This document shows positions 26,662 through 34,561 of a stretch of DNA of 64,000 nt, one piece after another. Every line of letters starts with the position of its first letter. The first letter of the stretch is position 1. The notes beneath the pieces were generated by a model. That model was not told where the DNA came from and made no database searches. It was given only the letters and a program-made list of their open reading frames with translations. The DNA comes from JBFLVU01 sp037444825 (GTDB taxonomy: Bacteria > Acidobacteriota > UBA4820 > DSQY01), in assembly GCA_037444825.1 (NCBI GenBank), contig JBBILR010000004.1:66754-130753 (forward strand). The letters run 5' to 3'. A program made the position numbers and the translations under genes.

Positions 26662-27290
26662 CGGGCGCGGACGCGGGAATCCTGGCGGCGGCGTACTTCC
26701 TGGGGGCCGTCCCCTTCGGCTGGCTTCTCACCCGGGCCGCGGGGGGAGGCGACATCCGGACCCTGGGCTCGGGGAACATCGGGGCCACCAACGTCCTGAG
26801 GACCCAGGGAAAGGCGCTGGCCCTGCTCACCCTCCTCCTGGACTTCGGGAAGGCGGCCCTCTCGGTCTACGTCGGCCGGCGCTTCGGCTCCGCCCCCTTC
26901 GTGGGCGCCGCCGCCGGAGCCGCGGCGGTGGTGGGCCACTGCTTCCCGGTCTACCTCCGGTTCAAGGGCGGCAAGGGGATCGCGTCGGGGCTGGGGACCT
27001 TCCTGCTGGTGGCCCCGGCGGCCACCCTGGCGGCCTTCGCGGTCTTCCTCGCGGAAATTCTCACGTTGCGGTACGTCTCCCTGGGGTCGGTGCTGGCGTC
27101 CCTGGCCTTCTCCGCATTCCTCCTCCTCTCCCACTTGGCCTGGGGCTGGTACGACCTGCCCACGGCCCTCCTCGGGGCCGCCACCGGCCTTCTCCTCGTC
27201 AGCCGCCACCGGGCCAACCTCCAACGCCTGAGGCGGGGCACCGAACCCCGCCTCTGGGGGAACCCGCCCAAGGAAGGAGGCCGGCCGTGA
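26658..27290 (+). CDS. plsY: Acyl-phosphate:glycerol-3-phosphate acyltransferase
   Basis: Membrane enzyme that transfers an acyl group from acyl-phosphate to sn-glycerol-3-phosphate, the first acylation of phospholipid synthesis. 210 residues with five membrane segments. The three conserved cytoplasmic loops are visible: GSGNIGATNVLR (active site), the phosphate-binding FKGGKGIASGLGT, and the C-terminal RHRANLQRL. ATG 26658 has GGGAGGAGC upstream. It precedes gpsA, which makes the glycerol-3-phosphate it uses, with a GTGA overlap: a sensible pathway pairing. PlsX is not in the window. Confidence 0.97.
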   Translation: MTGADAGILAAAYFLGAVPFGWLLTRAAGGGDIRTLGSGNIGATNVLRTQGKALALLTLLLDFGKAALSVYVGRRFGSAPFVGAAAGAAAVVGHCFPVYLRFKGGKGIASGLGTFLLVAPAATLAAFAVFLAEILTLRYVSLGSVLASLAFSAFLLLSHLAWGWYDLPTALLGAATGLLLVSRHRANLQRLRRGTEPRLWGNPPKEGGRP

Positions 27291-28294
27291 AGGCCGACGC
27301 GGTGGTGTGGGGGGCCGGGGCCTGGGGGACGGCCCTGGCCCGGCACCTGGCCGGCGGCGGGGCGCGGGTGGCCCTGTGGGTCTACGAGCGGGAGCAGTAC
27401 GAGGCCATGGCGATCAGCCGCGAGAACGCGGACTTCCTCCCCGGGTTCCCCCTCCCCCCGGAGGTGGACCTCTTCCACGACCCCGCCTCGCCGCCGGAGG
27501 GGGCCGCCCTCTGGCTCTCCGTGGCCCCGGCCCAGGCCACGCGCGCCCTGTGGAGGACCATCGGCCCCCTCTGCCCCGAGGGGACGCTGGTGGTCTCCGC
27601 CTCCAAGGGGGTGGAGGAGGGGTCCCTCCGGCCGGTGAGCGCCCTCATCGAGGAGTTTCTTCCCCCCTCCTGCCGCCCGGTGGTGGTCCTGTCGGGCCCC
27701 TCCTTCGCGGTGGGGCTGGCCCAGGGGGACCCCACGGCGGTGGTCCTGGCCTGCCCCGACCTGAAGCGGGCGGAGGCGGTCCAGCGGATCCTCTCCCGCC
27801 CGCCCCTTCGGGCCTACAGCAGCTCCGACCGGACCGGCGTGGAGCTGGGGGGCGCCGTCAAGAACGTCATCGCCCTGGCCTGCGGCATGGCGGCGGGGCT
27901 GGGGATGGGCCCCAACACCGTGGCGGCCCTCATCACCCGGGGCCTTCGGGAGATCGTCCGGCTGGGCGCGGCCATGGGGGCCGACCCCCACACCTTTTCG
28001 GGGCTCTCGGGGGTGGGGGACCTGGTGCTCACCTGCACGGGGGGGGAGAGCCGGAACCGGACGGTGGGGCTTCGACTGGGGCGGGGGGAGCCGGTGGAGG
28101 CGATCCTGGGCTCCATGAAGTCCGTGGCCGAGGGGGTCCCCTCCACCCGATCGGTGGCCGAGCTGGCCCGCCGGCACGGCGTGGAGATGCCCATCACCTT
28201 CGTGGTGGAGCGGATCCTGAAGGGAGAGCTGACCCCCGCCCAGGGGGTGCGGGAACTCCTCTCCCGGGACCTCAAGCGGGAAATGGCCGACTGA
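27287..28294 (+). CDS. gpsA: Glycerol-3-phosphate dehydrogenase [NAD(P)+]
   Basis: Reduces dihydroxyacetone phosphate to sn-glycerol-3-phosphate, the substrate of PlsY. 335 residues. The N-terminal Rossmann motif VVWGAGAWGTALARHL, the region LSGPSFAVGLAQGDPTAVV, and the catalytic Lys segment ELGGAVKNVIALACGMAAGL are all present, followed by TFSGLSGVGDLVLTC, another hallmark. GTG 27287 overlaps the plsY stop by four bases. Convergent with rsgA, the two stops being only three bases apart. Confidence 0.98.
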   Translation: MKADAVVWGAGAWGTALARHLAGGGARVALWVYEREQYEAMAISRENADFLPGFPLPPEVDLFHDPASPPEGAALWLSVAPAQATRALWRTIGPLCPEGTLVVSASKGVEEGSLRPVSALIEEFLPPSCRPVVVLSGPSFAVGLAQGDPTAVVLACPDLKRAEAVQRILSRPPLRAYSSSDRTGVELGGAVKNVIALACGMAAGLGMGPNTVAALITRGLREIVRLGAAMGADPHTFSGLSGVGDLVLTCTGGESRNRTVGLRLGRGEPVEAILGSMKSVAEGVPSTRSVAELARRHGVEMPITFVVERILKGELTPAQGVRELLSRDLKREMAD

Positions 28295-28297
28295 GCG

Positions 28298-29215
28298 TCA
28301 GGAGCGGCCCTTTTCCTCCACCTCTTGGAGGAGGGTCAGGTAGCTCTCGTAGCGGGGCAGGGCGATGCGGCCCGCCTCCACGGCCTCCCGCACGGCGCAC
28401 CGGGGCTCCTCCCGGTGGCGGCAGTCCGGGAAGCGGCAGGCGGCGCCGGCCTCGTGGATCTCCCGGAAGGCCCCCTCCAGAACCCGGAAGTCCACCCCCG
28501 AAAGGCCGAACTCCCGGATCCCTGCCGTGTCCACGAGGAAGGTCCCGTCGGCGAGCCGGTGGGCGTAGGCGCCGGTGGTGGTGTGGCGGCCCTTGCCGCG
28601 GGAGGGGTCCACCTCCCCCACGGGACGCCTCAGGCCGGGGGCGGCCCGGTTCACCAGCGTGGTCTTGCCCACGCCGGAGTGTCCCAGCAGGAGGACCCAC
28701 CTCCCGGCCACCGCCACGAGGAAGTCGGCCACCCCCTCGCCGGTGCGGGCCGCCATGGGGAAGACCGGATAACCCAGGGCCCGGTACGGGGCCAGGGCCT
28801 CCTCCACCTCCCGAGGGTCCAAAAGGTCCATCTTGTTGACCACCACCGCCGCCGGGATGGAGTTCCCCTCCGCCTCCACCAGCGTCCGGTCGAGAAAGGC
28901 GGTGTTGAGGGCCGGGTTGGGCCCCAGAACCACGCACAACAGGTCCAGGTTGGCGGCGATGACGTGCTCGGCCCCGGAGAAGGTCAGGCGACGGCTCACG
29001 GCGTTGCGGCGGGGCTCCACCCCCTCGATGAGGGCCGACCCGTCCCCCTCCCGCCGGATCCGGACGAGGTCCCCCACGGCCACGCGGTTCCGGCTCCGCC
29101 CCCCCGGCCGGGGGAGGGCCAGCCGCCCCCCGGGGAAGGCCTTCAGAAGCTCCCGCCCGTCCCACACCCAGTGGAACTTCCCGTGGGTCTCCACCACCCG
29201 GCCGACGTCTTGCAC
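28298..29215 (-). CDS. rsgA: Ribosome small subunit-dependent GTPase A
   Basis: A circularly permuted GTPase that checks late 30S ribosome maturation. The 305-residue protein has an N-terminal OB fold (GRVVETHGKFHWVW to VAVGDLVRI), then permuted G motifs: G4 VNKMDLL, G5, G1 GHSGVGKTTLVN, the switch region GRHTTTGA, and G3 DTAG (VDTAGIREFG). The C-terminal zinc site is CRFPDCRHREEPRC. GTG 29215 has GGGAGG eight bases upstream; a longer frame to 29518 would run across the divergent nfnA promoter and gene. The start thus sits within the promoter region of nfnA on the other strand. Confidence 0.96.
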   Translation of the reverse strand: MQDVGRVVETHGKFHWVWDGRELLKAFPGGRLALPRPGGRSRNRVAVGDLVRIRREGDGSALIEGVEPRRNAVSRRLTFSGAEHVIAANLDLLCVVLGPNPALNTAFLDRTLVEAEGNSIPAAVVVNKMDLLDPREVEEALAPYRALGYPVFPMAARTGEGVADFLVAVAGRWVLLLGHSGVGKTTLVNRAAPGLRRPVGEVDPSRGKGRHTTTGAYAHRLADGTFLVDTAGIREFGLSGVDFRVLEGAFREIHEAGAACRFPDCRHREEPRCAVREAVEAGRIALPRYESYLTLLQEVEEKGRS

Positions 29216-29239
29216 CGCCCGCGCCTCCCACCGTATAAT
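29210..29239 (+). promoter_or_regulatory. Promoter of the nfnA operon
   Basis: TTGCAC (29210-29215), an 18-base spacer and a perfect TATAAT (29234-29239), 67 bases before nfnA. The -35 box overlaps the rsgA start codon on the other strand. Confidence 0.8.
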
Positions 29240-29306
29240 CGCACACCCGGAACGGGGGGATAGTGTCTTCGGTTTCGGCGCGTCCTTCGCGGAGAAAGGG
29301 AAGGCC

Positions 29307-30161
29307 ATGTACCCAATCACGTACAAGAAGGTCCTCGCCACGGGCGTGGTGGAGATGCGCATCCTGGCCCCGCGCGTCGCCAAGGCCCACAAGCCCGGCC
29401 AGTTCCTCATGGTGATGAACGACGAGAACTCCGAGCGCATCCCCCTCACCATCGCCGACTCCGACCCCGCCACGGGGGAGGTGACCATCGTCTTTCTGGA
29501 GGTGGGGCGCTCCACCATCGACCTGGGCCAGAACTACCAGGAGGGGGACGCCCTCTTCGCCGTTCTGGGGCCGCTGGGCACCCCCACCCACATCGAGCGG
29601 TTCGGGGAGGTGGTGGTCATCGGCGGCGGCCTCGGCGTGGCCCCCATCTACCCCATCTGCAAGGGGATGCGGGCCGCCGGGAACCGGGTGACCACCATCA
29701 TCGGGTACCGGAGAAAGGACCTCATGTTCTGGCAGGACCGGCTGGCCTCCGTCTCCGACGAGCTCGTCGTCACCACCGACGACGGCTCCTACGGCATGAA
29801 GGGCTTCGTCACCACCGCCCTCGAAAAGCTCCGCGGCGAGGGGCGACAGATGGACCGCATCGTGGCCATCGGGCCGCCCGTCATGATGCGGGTGGTGTCG
29901 GACCTCACCCGCCCCTGGGGCGTGCCCACCGTCGTCTCCCTCAACACCATCATGATCGACGGGACGGGGATGTGCGGGGGGTGCCGCGTCTCGGTGGGGG
30001 ACGAGACCAAGTTCGTCTGCGTGGACGGCCCCGACTTCGACGGCCACAAGGTGGACTGGGACCAGATGTTCGCGCGGATGAAGGTGTACGTGGAGGAGGA
30101 GCACAAAGCCATCGCCGCGAGCCCCTCCTGCAAGCTCTACTTCGAGACCCTGAAGCGCTGA
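29307..30161 (+). CDS. nfnA: Ferredoxin-NADP+ reductase-type subunit (NfnA/SudB-like)
   Basis: A 284-residue FAD and [2Fe-2S] protein of the dihydroorotate dehydrogenase K/sulfide dehydrogenase beta family. In Nfn complexes it pairs with NfnB to couple NADH, NADPH and reduced ferredoxin. Motifs: an N-terminal FAD-binding beta-barrel with SERIPLTIAD, an NAD-binding GEVVVIGGGLGVAPIYPIC, and a C-terminal iron-sulfur loop MCGGCRVSVGDETKFVCVDG with Cys spaced for a [2Fe-2S] cluster, then FDGHKVDWD. ATG 29307 has GGAGAAAGGGAAGG. It is followed after 10 bases by the NfnB/GltA-like gene. Confidence 0.92.
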   Translation: MYPITYKKVLATGVVEMRILAPRVAKAHKPGQFLMVMNDENSERIPLTIADSDPATGEVTIVFLEVGRSTIDLGQNYQEGDALFAVLGPLGTPTHIERFGEVVVIGGGLGVAPIYPICKGMRAAGNRVTTIIGYRRKDLMFWQDRLASVSDELVVTTDDGSYGMKGFVTTALEKLRGEGRQMDRIVAIGPPVMMRVVSDLTRPWGVPTVVSLNTIMIDGTGMCGGCRVSVGDETKFVCVDGPDFDGHKVDWDQMFARMKVYVEEEHKAIAASPSCKLYFETLKR

Positions 30162-30171
30162 GGGGGGAGCC

Positions 30172-31650
30172 ATGGCCGAAACCGTCGACATCGCCGCCCT
30201 GGGGGGGGTGAAGGAGGGGGAACGGAAGAAGCCCCGTTCCAAGGAGCCCCGCCGGGAGATCGCCTGCCAAACCGTGGCGGAGCGGATCCGCAACTACAAC
30301 GAGGTGGCCCTGGGGTACACGCCCGAGGACGCGGTCTACGAGGCCATGCGATGCCTGGAGTGCCCCAAGCCCCGCTGCGTGGTGGCCTGCCCGGTCCACA
30401 TCGACATCCCCACCTTCATCGGCCTCATCGCCCGGGGGAAGTTCGCTCAGGCCGCCGAAGACATCCGCCAGTACAACAACCTCCCCGCCGTCTGCGGGCG
30501 CGTCTGCCCCCAGGAGAACCTCTGCGAGGCCGCCTGCATCCTCAACGACACCAACAAGGGGAACCCCATCGCCATCGGGCGTCTGGAGCGCTTCGCCGCC
30601 GACTGGCAGCTCCTCCACACCGAGCGGCGGGACGTCCACAGGCGCCCCGCCACCGGCTTCAAGGTGGCGGTTCTGGGGTCGGGCCCCGCGGGGCTCTCCT
30701 GCGCCGCCGACCTGGCCAAGATGGGCCACACGGTCCACCTCTTCGAGGCCCTCCACAAGCCCGGCGGGGTGCTCATGTACGGCATCCCCGAGTTCCGCCT
30801 CCCCAAGGCCATCGTCCAGAAGGAGGTGGAGTACGTCCGCTCCCTGGGGGTGGAGATCGAGTGCAACGTGGTGGTGGGGCGGACCATGCCGGTCCAGGAG
30901 GTGCTGGACGACTTCGACGCCGTCTTCGTCGCCACCGGCGCCGGCTATCCGAACATGATGGGGATCCCCGGCGAGAACCTCAACGGCATCTACTCCGCCA
31001 ACGAATTCCTGACCCGGGTGAACCTCATGAAGGCCTGGGGCCACCCGGAAACGGGGACCCCCATCAAAAAGCCCAGGCGGGCGGTGGTGGTGGGGGCCGG
31101 CTTCACCGCCTTCGACGTGGTCCGCATCTGCCTGCGGCTGGGGGCGGAGGAGGCCCGCATCGTCTATCGCCGGACCCGGGAGGAGATGCCGGGGCGCGGC
31201 GAGGAGATCGAGCACGCCGAGGAGGAGGGGGCCATCTTCACCCTCCTGTCGGCCCCCGTGCGCTACATCGGCGACGAGAAGGGCTTCGTGAAGGCGGTGG
31301 AGGTCCAGCGCATGGAGCTGGGCGAACCCGACGCCTCGGGCCGCCGGCGCCCCGTGCCCATCCCGGGCAGCAACTACATCCTCGAGTGCGACCTCGTGGT
31401 GGTGGCCATCGGGCAGACCCCCAACGTCCTCATCCCCTCCAGCCTCCCGGGGCTGGCCACCAAGTGGGGGTCGGTCATCAAGGTGAACCGGGAGACCTAC
31501 ATGACCACGGTGCCCAAGGTCTTCGCCGGCGGCGACGCCATCACCGGGGCCGCCACCGTCATCCTGGCCACCCGCGCCGGCCGCGAGGCGGCGAGGTCCA
31601 TCGACGCCTACGTGCGGGACCCGTTCCGCACCTGGCAGCCGCCCGTCTGA
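30172..31650 (+). CDS. nfnB: NADPH-dependent oxidoreductase large subunit, NfnB / GltA (glutamate synthase small subunit) family
   Basis: A 492-residue flavoprotein with two [4Fe-4S] sites and two dinucleotide folds. The N-terminal cluster motif is CLECPKPRCVVACPV, continuing to CGRVCPQENLCEAAC. FAD binds at AVLGSGPAGLSCAADLAKMG, with KPGGVLMYGIPEFRLPK, and NADPH at VVVGAGFTAFDVVR and YRRTREEMPGR. The C-terminal FAD motif is VFAGGDAITGAATVILA. In most relatives the second motif reads GGGNxAMD; here GAGFTAF replaces Asn by Phe and Met by Phe. With nfnA directly upstream this is most likely NfnB of an NADH-dependent ferredoxin:NADP+ oxidoreductase; the alternative, a free-standing glutamate synthase small subunit, is hinted at by the GXGXG gene downstream. 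Confidence 0.92.
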   Translation: MAETVDIAALGGVKEGERKKPRSKEPRREIACQTVAERIRNYNEVALGYTPEDAVYEAMRCLECPKPRCVVACPVHIDIPTFIGLIARGKFAQAAEDIRQYNNLPAVCGRVCPQENLCEAACILNDTNKGNPIAIGRLERFAADWQLLHTERRDVHRRPATGFKVAVLGSGPAGLSCAADLAKMGHTVHLFEALHKPGGVLMYGIPEFRLPKAIVQKEVEYVRSLGVEIECNVVVGRTMPVQEVLDDFDAVFVATGAGYPNMMGIPGENLNGIYSANEFLTRVNLMKAWGHPETGTPIKKPRRAVVVGAGFTAFDVVRICLRLGAEEARIVYRRTREEMPGRGEEIEHAEEEGAIFTLLSAPVRYIGDEKGFVKAVEVQRMELGEPDASGRRRPVPIPGSNYILECDLVVVAIGQTPNVLIPSSLPGLATKWGSVIKVNRETYMTTVPKVFAGGDAITGAATVILATRAGREAARSIDAYVRDPFRTWQPPV

Positions 31651-31669
31651 GGCAGGGAAGGGGGAGACC

Positions 31670-32455
31670 ATGTCCGTACGCGAAACCTTCGCCGCCTACC
31701 TGAACAGCCCCTTCGCCGAGAACCTGGCCAAGGACTTCGAGGGCGCCCGGACCGCCCTGGCCGGCGGTCTCGAGGGGGCCGCCTCCCTCCAGGAGGTGCT
31801 GGAAGCCATCGCCCCCGAGAGCAACCACCCCGCCTTCGCCAAGAAAGCCGGCCTCTTCCTCTCCGCCGCCTTCCCGCTCCTGAAGGCCGATCAAACGGTG
31901 GACCTTGCGGTCCTCCCGGAGGTGCGCCTCGTGGGCCTGGGAACGGGGCTGAGCCGCTTCGACCTCCACGTCCGCGGCGATCTGGGGGACTACGCCGGGG
32001 CTTACATGGAGTCGGGCACCCTCACCGTGGAGGGGAACGTGGCCGACTACGCCGGCCTCGGCATGAGGGGCGGCGAGCTCATCGTGAAGGGCCTCGCCGA
32101 GAACCACCTCGGGCACTCCATGACGGGCGGGCGAATCCTGGTGGAAAAGAACTGTCACGACTTCGCCGGCAACCGGATGGTGGGGGGAACCCTGGTGATC
32201 CGGGGCAACGCCGGGTACTCCACCGGCTACCGCATGGTGGGGGGCTCCATCGAGGTGCGGGACCTCACCTGGGACCTCTGCGGGGAGGAGATGGTGGGCG
32301 GGCGCATCCAGGTGGGGGGGCACCTGGGGCGGGACCTGGGCTTCTCCATGGCCGGAGGCGAACTGCTCATCAGCGAAACCCACAAGGACCGGCCCCGGGT
32401 GAAGGCCCAGGGGGGGCGCCTCACCGTCGTCGCCAAGGGGAAGAAGGCCTCCTGA
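31670..32455 (+). CDS. Free-standing GXGXG (glutamate synthase C-terminal-like) beta-helix protein
   Basis: A 261-residue protein whose C-terminal 170 residues form a right-handed beta-helix of the GXGXG type: successive turns read GDYAGAYMESGTLTVEGN, GGELIVKG, GHSMTGGRILVEKN, GNRMVGGTLVIRGN, GYRMVGGSIEVRD and GEEMVGGRIQVGG. This fold is the C-terminal domain of the large glutamate synthase subunit and of FwdC/FmdC of formylmethanofuran dehydrogenase. The N-terminal 85 residues are helical and unlike those proteins. The start ATG 31670 lies 20 bases after nfnB, with GGGGGAGACC upstream. The FMN-synthase and glutaminase domains of glutamate synthase are absent, so it is probably a structural partner of the NfnAB-like complex. 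Function unknown. Confidence 0.85.
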   Translation: MSVRETFAAYLNSPFAENLAKDFEGARTALAGGLEGAASLQEVLEAIAPESNHPAFAKKAGLFLSAAFPLLKADQTVDLAVLPEVRLVGLGTGLSRFDLHVRGDLGDYAGAYMESGTLTVEGNVADYAGLGMRGGELIVKGLAENHLGHSMTGGRILVEKNCHDFAGNRMVGGTLVIRGNAGYSTGYRMVGGSIEVRDLTWDLCGEEMVGGRIQVGGHLGRDLGFSMAGGELLISETHKDRPRVKAQGGRLTVVAKGKKAS

Positions 32456-32473
32456 CGCCGTTCCCGCGCCGCC

Positions 32474-33031
32474 TCACCGGAAGGTGACGGCGTAAACGCA
32501 GGTCCGGTCCGGCCCCGCCGCCTCCGCCCGGCAGAGGGGGTGGGTCACCACCGGGTCCCGGGCCCCCGTGATCCGCAACCCTTCGTAGATGTACCCCACG
32601 CCGGTGGAGCACTCCATCCGGCTCGCCTGGGGAACGTCGGTGTTGTCGATATGCACTTCGAAACGGCCGGGGGCCTTCTCCACCACCCGGCTCTTCTCGG
32701 CGAAGGCGTTCTTCCACGATTCCCCGTCGGCGTACCAGGGCCTCTCCGGCCTCGTCGTCGGCGGAGAGCTTCTGGCCCCCCCCTCCCCTTCCCACCCGTA
32801 CCCCCGGAGGGGGCAACCCCTTTCCTCCAGGGGGGAGGCGGTGAGGCCCAAGAGGGGTCGGCGCCGGTGCCGGCCGGCGAGCCAGGCGAGGAGCCCGGCG
32901 GCGGGTCGGCGGTGCAGCAGGGCCGGCCAGGCTTCCACCGAGAGTACTTGCGGGACGAAGGGGGCCACGGCGTCCCCCAGGGCCGGGGAAAACGACACGC
33001 CGTCAAGCAAGAGGCCGAGAACCGGTTTCAC
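32474..33031 (-). CDS. Hypothetical protein, V4R/DUF2378-like C-terminus
   Basis: About 185 residues, function unknown. GTG 33031 was preferred over ATG 33043 because GGGAGGG sits just before it. The first half includes GLLLDGVSFSPALGDAVAPF and a run of aromatics. The last 60 residues (SRMECSTGVGYIYEGLRITG, THPLCRAEAAGPDRTCVYAV) have the late Cys...C-Tyr-x-Val-Thr-Phe end found in V4R and DUF2378 (myxobacterial TIGR02265) proteins, a fold that binds small hydrophobic ligands or haem. The resemblance is by eye and weak. It is convergent with the GXGXG gene and divergent from dgt. Confidence 0.6.
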   Translation of the reverse strand: MKPVLGLLLDGVSFSPALGDAVAPFVPQVLSVEAWPALLHRRPAAGLLAWLAGRHRRRPLLGLTASPLEERGCPLRGYGWEGEGGARSSPPTTRPERPWYADGESWKNAFAEKSRVVEKAPGRFEVHIDNTDVPQASRMECSTGVGYIYEGLRITGARDPVVTHPLCRAEAAGPDRTCVYAVTFR

Positions 33032-33136
33032 CGACCCTCCCATTCCGGTGTGGCTCGATTTTCAAGATAGGGTGCCGAAAAGCCGCGGGTCAAGACGCCC
33101 GCCCCGGACGGTCCTCCCCTCCGGCATCTGCCCCAC

Positions 33137-33165
33137 TTGGCACGGGACCGGCCTTCGCGTAGACT
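33137..33165 (+). promoter_or_regulatory. Promoter of dgt
   Basis: TTGGCA (33137-33142), 17 bases, TAGACT (33160-33165). The bases before the -10 (CCTTCGCG) match two other promoters here. Confidence 0.7.
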
Positions 33166-33180
33166 CGCCGGAGGATGGCC

Positions 33181-34488
33181 ATGGACCCCGAAGCCCTTTC
33201 CTGCTCCCCCGCGTGCGGGCCCCGAAACGCGCTCCTCGCCCCCTGGGCGACGCCCTGCGCTCCGGAGGTTCCCCACGAGTACCCCCACCGCCACCCGGCC
33301 CACCGGACCTTCTTCCAGCAGGACCGGGACCGCCTCCTCCACTCGGAGGCCTTCCGCCGCCTCGGCTACAAGACCCAGGTCTTCGTCGTCCACGAGGGGG
33401 ACTTCTACCGGACCCGCCTCACCCACACCCTGGAGGTGGCCCAGGTCTCCCGGGGCCTCGCCTGCGCGCTGGGGGCCAACGAGGACCTCTGCGAGGCGGT
33501 GGCCTACGCCCACGACCTCGGCCACCCCCCCTTCGGCCACCGGGGGGAGGACGCCCTGGACCACCTCTTCGCGGACCTCCTGGAGCGGCGGCTGGGGGTG
33601 AAGCGCCCGGCGGGGCGGCGGGCCTTCGAGCAGAACTTCCAGTCCTACCGCATCGTGAGCCGCCTGGAGAAGCGGTACGCCGCCTTCCCCGGACTCAACC
33701 TCAGCGTCCCCGCCCTCCACGCCGTGCTCAAGCATCACACGGCCTTCGACGCGCCGGCCCTGCCCTACCCCCTGGAACTCTCCGACCAGGCCGAGGCGGA
33801 GCGCATCCGGAGGACCTACCTCCTCTCCCCCGGCTGTTCCGCCGAGGCGCAGATCGTGAACGCCGCCGACCAGATCGCCTGGGTGACCCACGACCTGGAG
33901 GACGCCCTCCGGGTTCGCTTTCTCAAGGTGGAGGAGCTCCGGGCCCTGAAAAACCCCCTGCTGGAGGCCGCCTGGGAGCGCGCCCACGGCGGGGCGCCGG
34001 ACTGGGAGCGGGACCCCATCCTCTGGGCCCGTCTCCTCATCCGGAACATGATCGACCTCCTCATCGGCGACGTCATCTCCCATTCGACGCCGCATCTGGC
34101 GGCCTTCTCCTCGCCGGCGGAGGTGATGGCGGACCCGATGCCGGCGGTGGACTTCTCCCCCGGAATGGCGGGGGCGGTGAAGGCCGTGCGGGAGATGCTC
34201 TTCGCGAGGGTCTACACCCACCCCGTGGTGGAGCGGATGTCGGCCAAGGCCGCCGCCATCCTCGAACGCCTCTTTTGCAGCCTGACGAAGGACCTGTTGG
34301 AGCCGGGCTCCTTCTCCATCCGCCTCCTGCCCCTCTCCACGCGGGCCCGGGTGGAGGAGGCGAAGGGGGAGATCGCCAAGTACGGGGTGGTGGTGGACTT
34401 CCTGGCGGGGATGACCGACCGCTTCGCCGAGGAGTTCTACCGGGTCCTCTACGAGCCGGAGGAACGGGGGATCACGTCCCTCTATTGA
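33181..34488 (+). CDS. dgt: Deoxyguanosinetriphosphate triphosphohydrolase-like protein (HD domain)
   Basis: An HD-superfamily metal enzyme of 435 residues that splits dGTP (and often other dNTPs) to deoxynucleoside and tripolyphosphate. Key residues: DRLLHSEAFRRLGYKTQV at the N-terminus, RTRLTHTLEVAQ with the first His, and AHDLGHPPFGHRGEDAL with the HD pair; later KHHTAFDAP and VNAADQIAWVTHDLEDA with the distant Asp. This matches the dGTPase type-2 subfamily. ATG 33181 was chosen over 33175 because GGAGG ends directly before 33175, giving no spacing there but six bases to 33181. It probably regulates dNTP pools. Confidence 0.94.
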   Translation: MDPEALSCSPACGPRNALLAPWATPCAPEVPHEYPHRHPAHRTFFQQDRDRLLHSEAFRRLGYKTQVFVVHEGDFYRTRLTHTLEVAQVSRGLACALGANEDLCEAVAYAHDLGHPPFGHRGEDALDHLFADLLERRLGVKRPAGRRAFEQNFQSYRIVSRLEKRYAAFPGLNLSVPALHAVLKHHTAFDAPALPYPLELSDQAEAERIRRTYLLSPGCSAEAQIVNAADQIAWVTHDLEDALRVRFLKVEELRALKNPLLEAAWERAHGGAPDWERDPILWARLLIRNMIDLLIGDVISHSTPHLAAFSSPAEVMADPMPAVDFSPGMAGAVKAVREMLFARVYTHPVVERMSAKAAAILERLFCSLTKDLLEPGSFSIRLLPLSTRARVEEAKGEIAKYGVVVDFLAGMTDRFAEEFYRVLYEPEERGITSLY

Positions 34489-34505
34489 CGGGAGGGCGCC
34501 GGGGC

Positions 34506-34534
34506 TTGCCCCCTCCCGGCGGCCAAGGTACAGT
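34506..34534 (+). promoter_or_regulatory. Promoter of the chalcone-isomerase-like gene
   Basis: TTGCCC (34506-34511), 17 bases, TACAGT (34529-34534), 28 bases before the gene. Confidence 0.6.
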
Positions 34535-34561
34535 GGGGACAGGTCAGCGAAGGAGGATGCC

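Noticed and set aside
26973..27000. A possible separate start for a shorter PlsY
   Set aside because: The conserved first loop GSGNIGATN lies upstream, so the protein must start at 26658.
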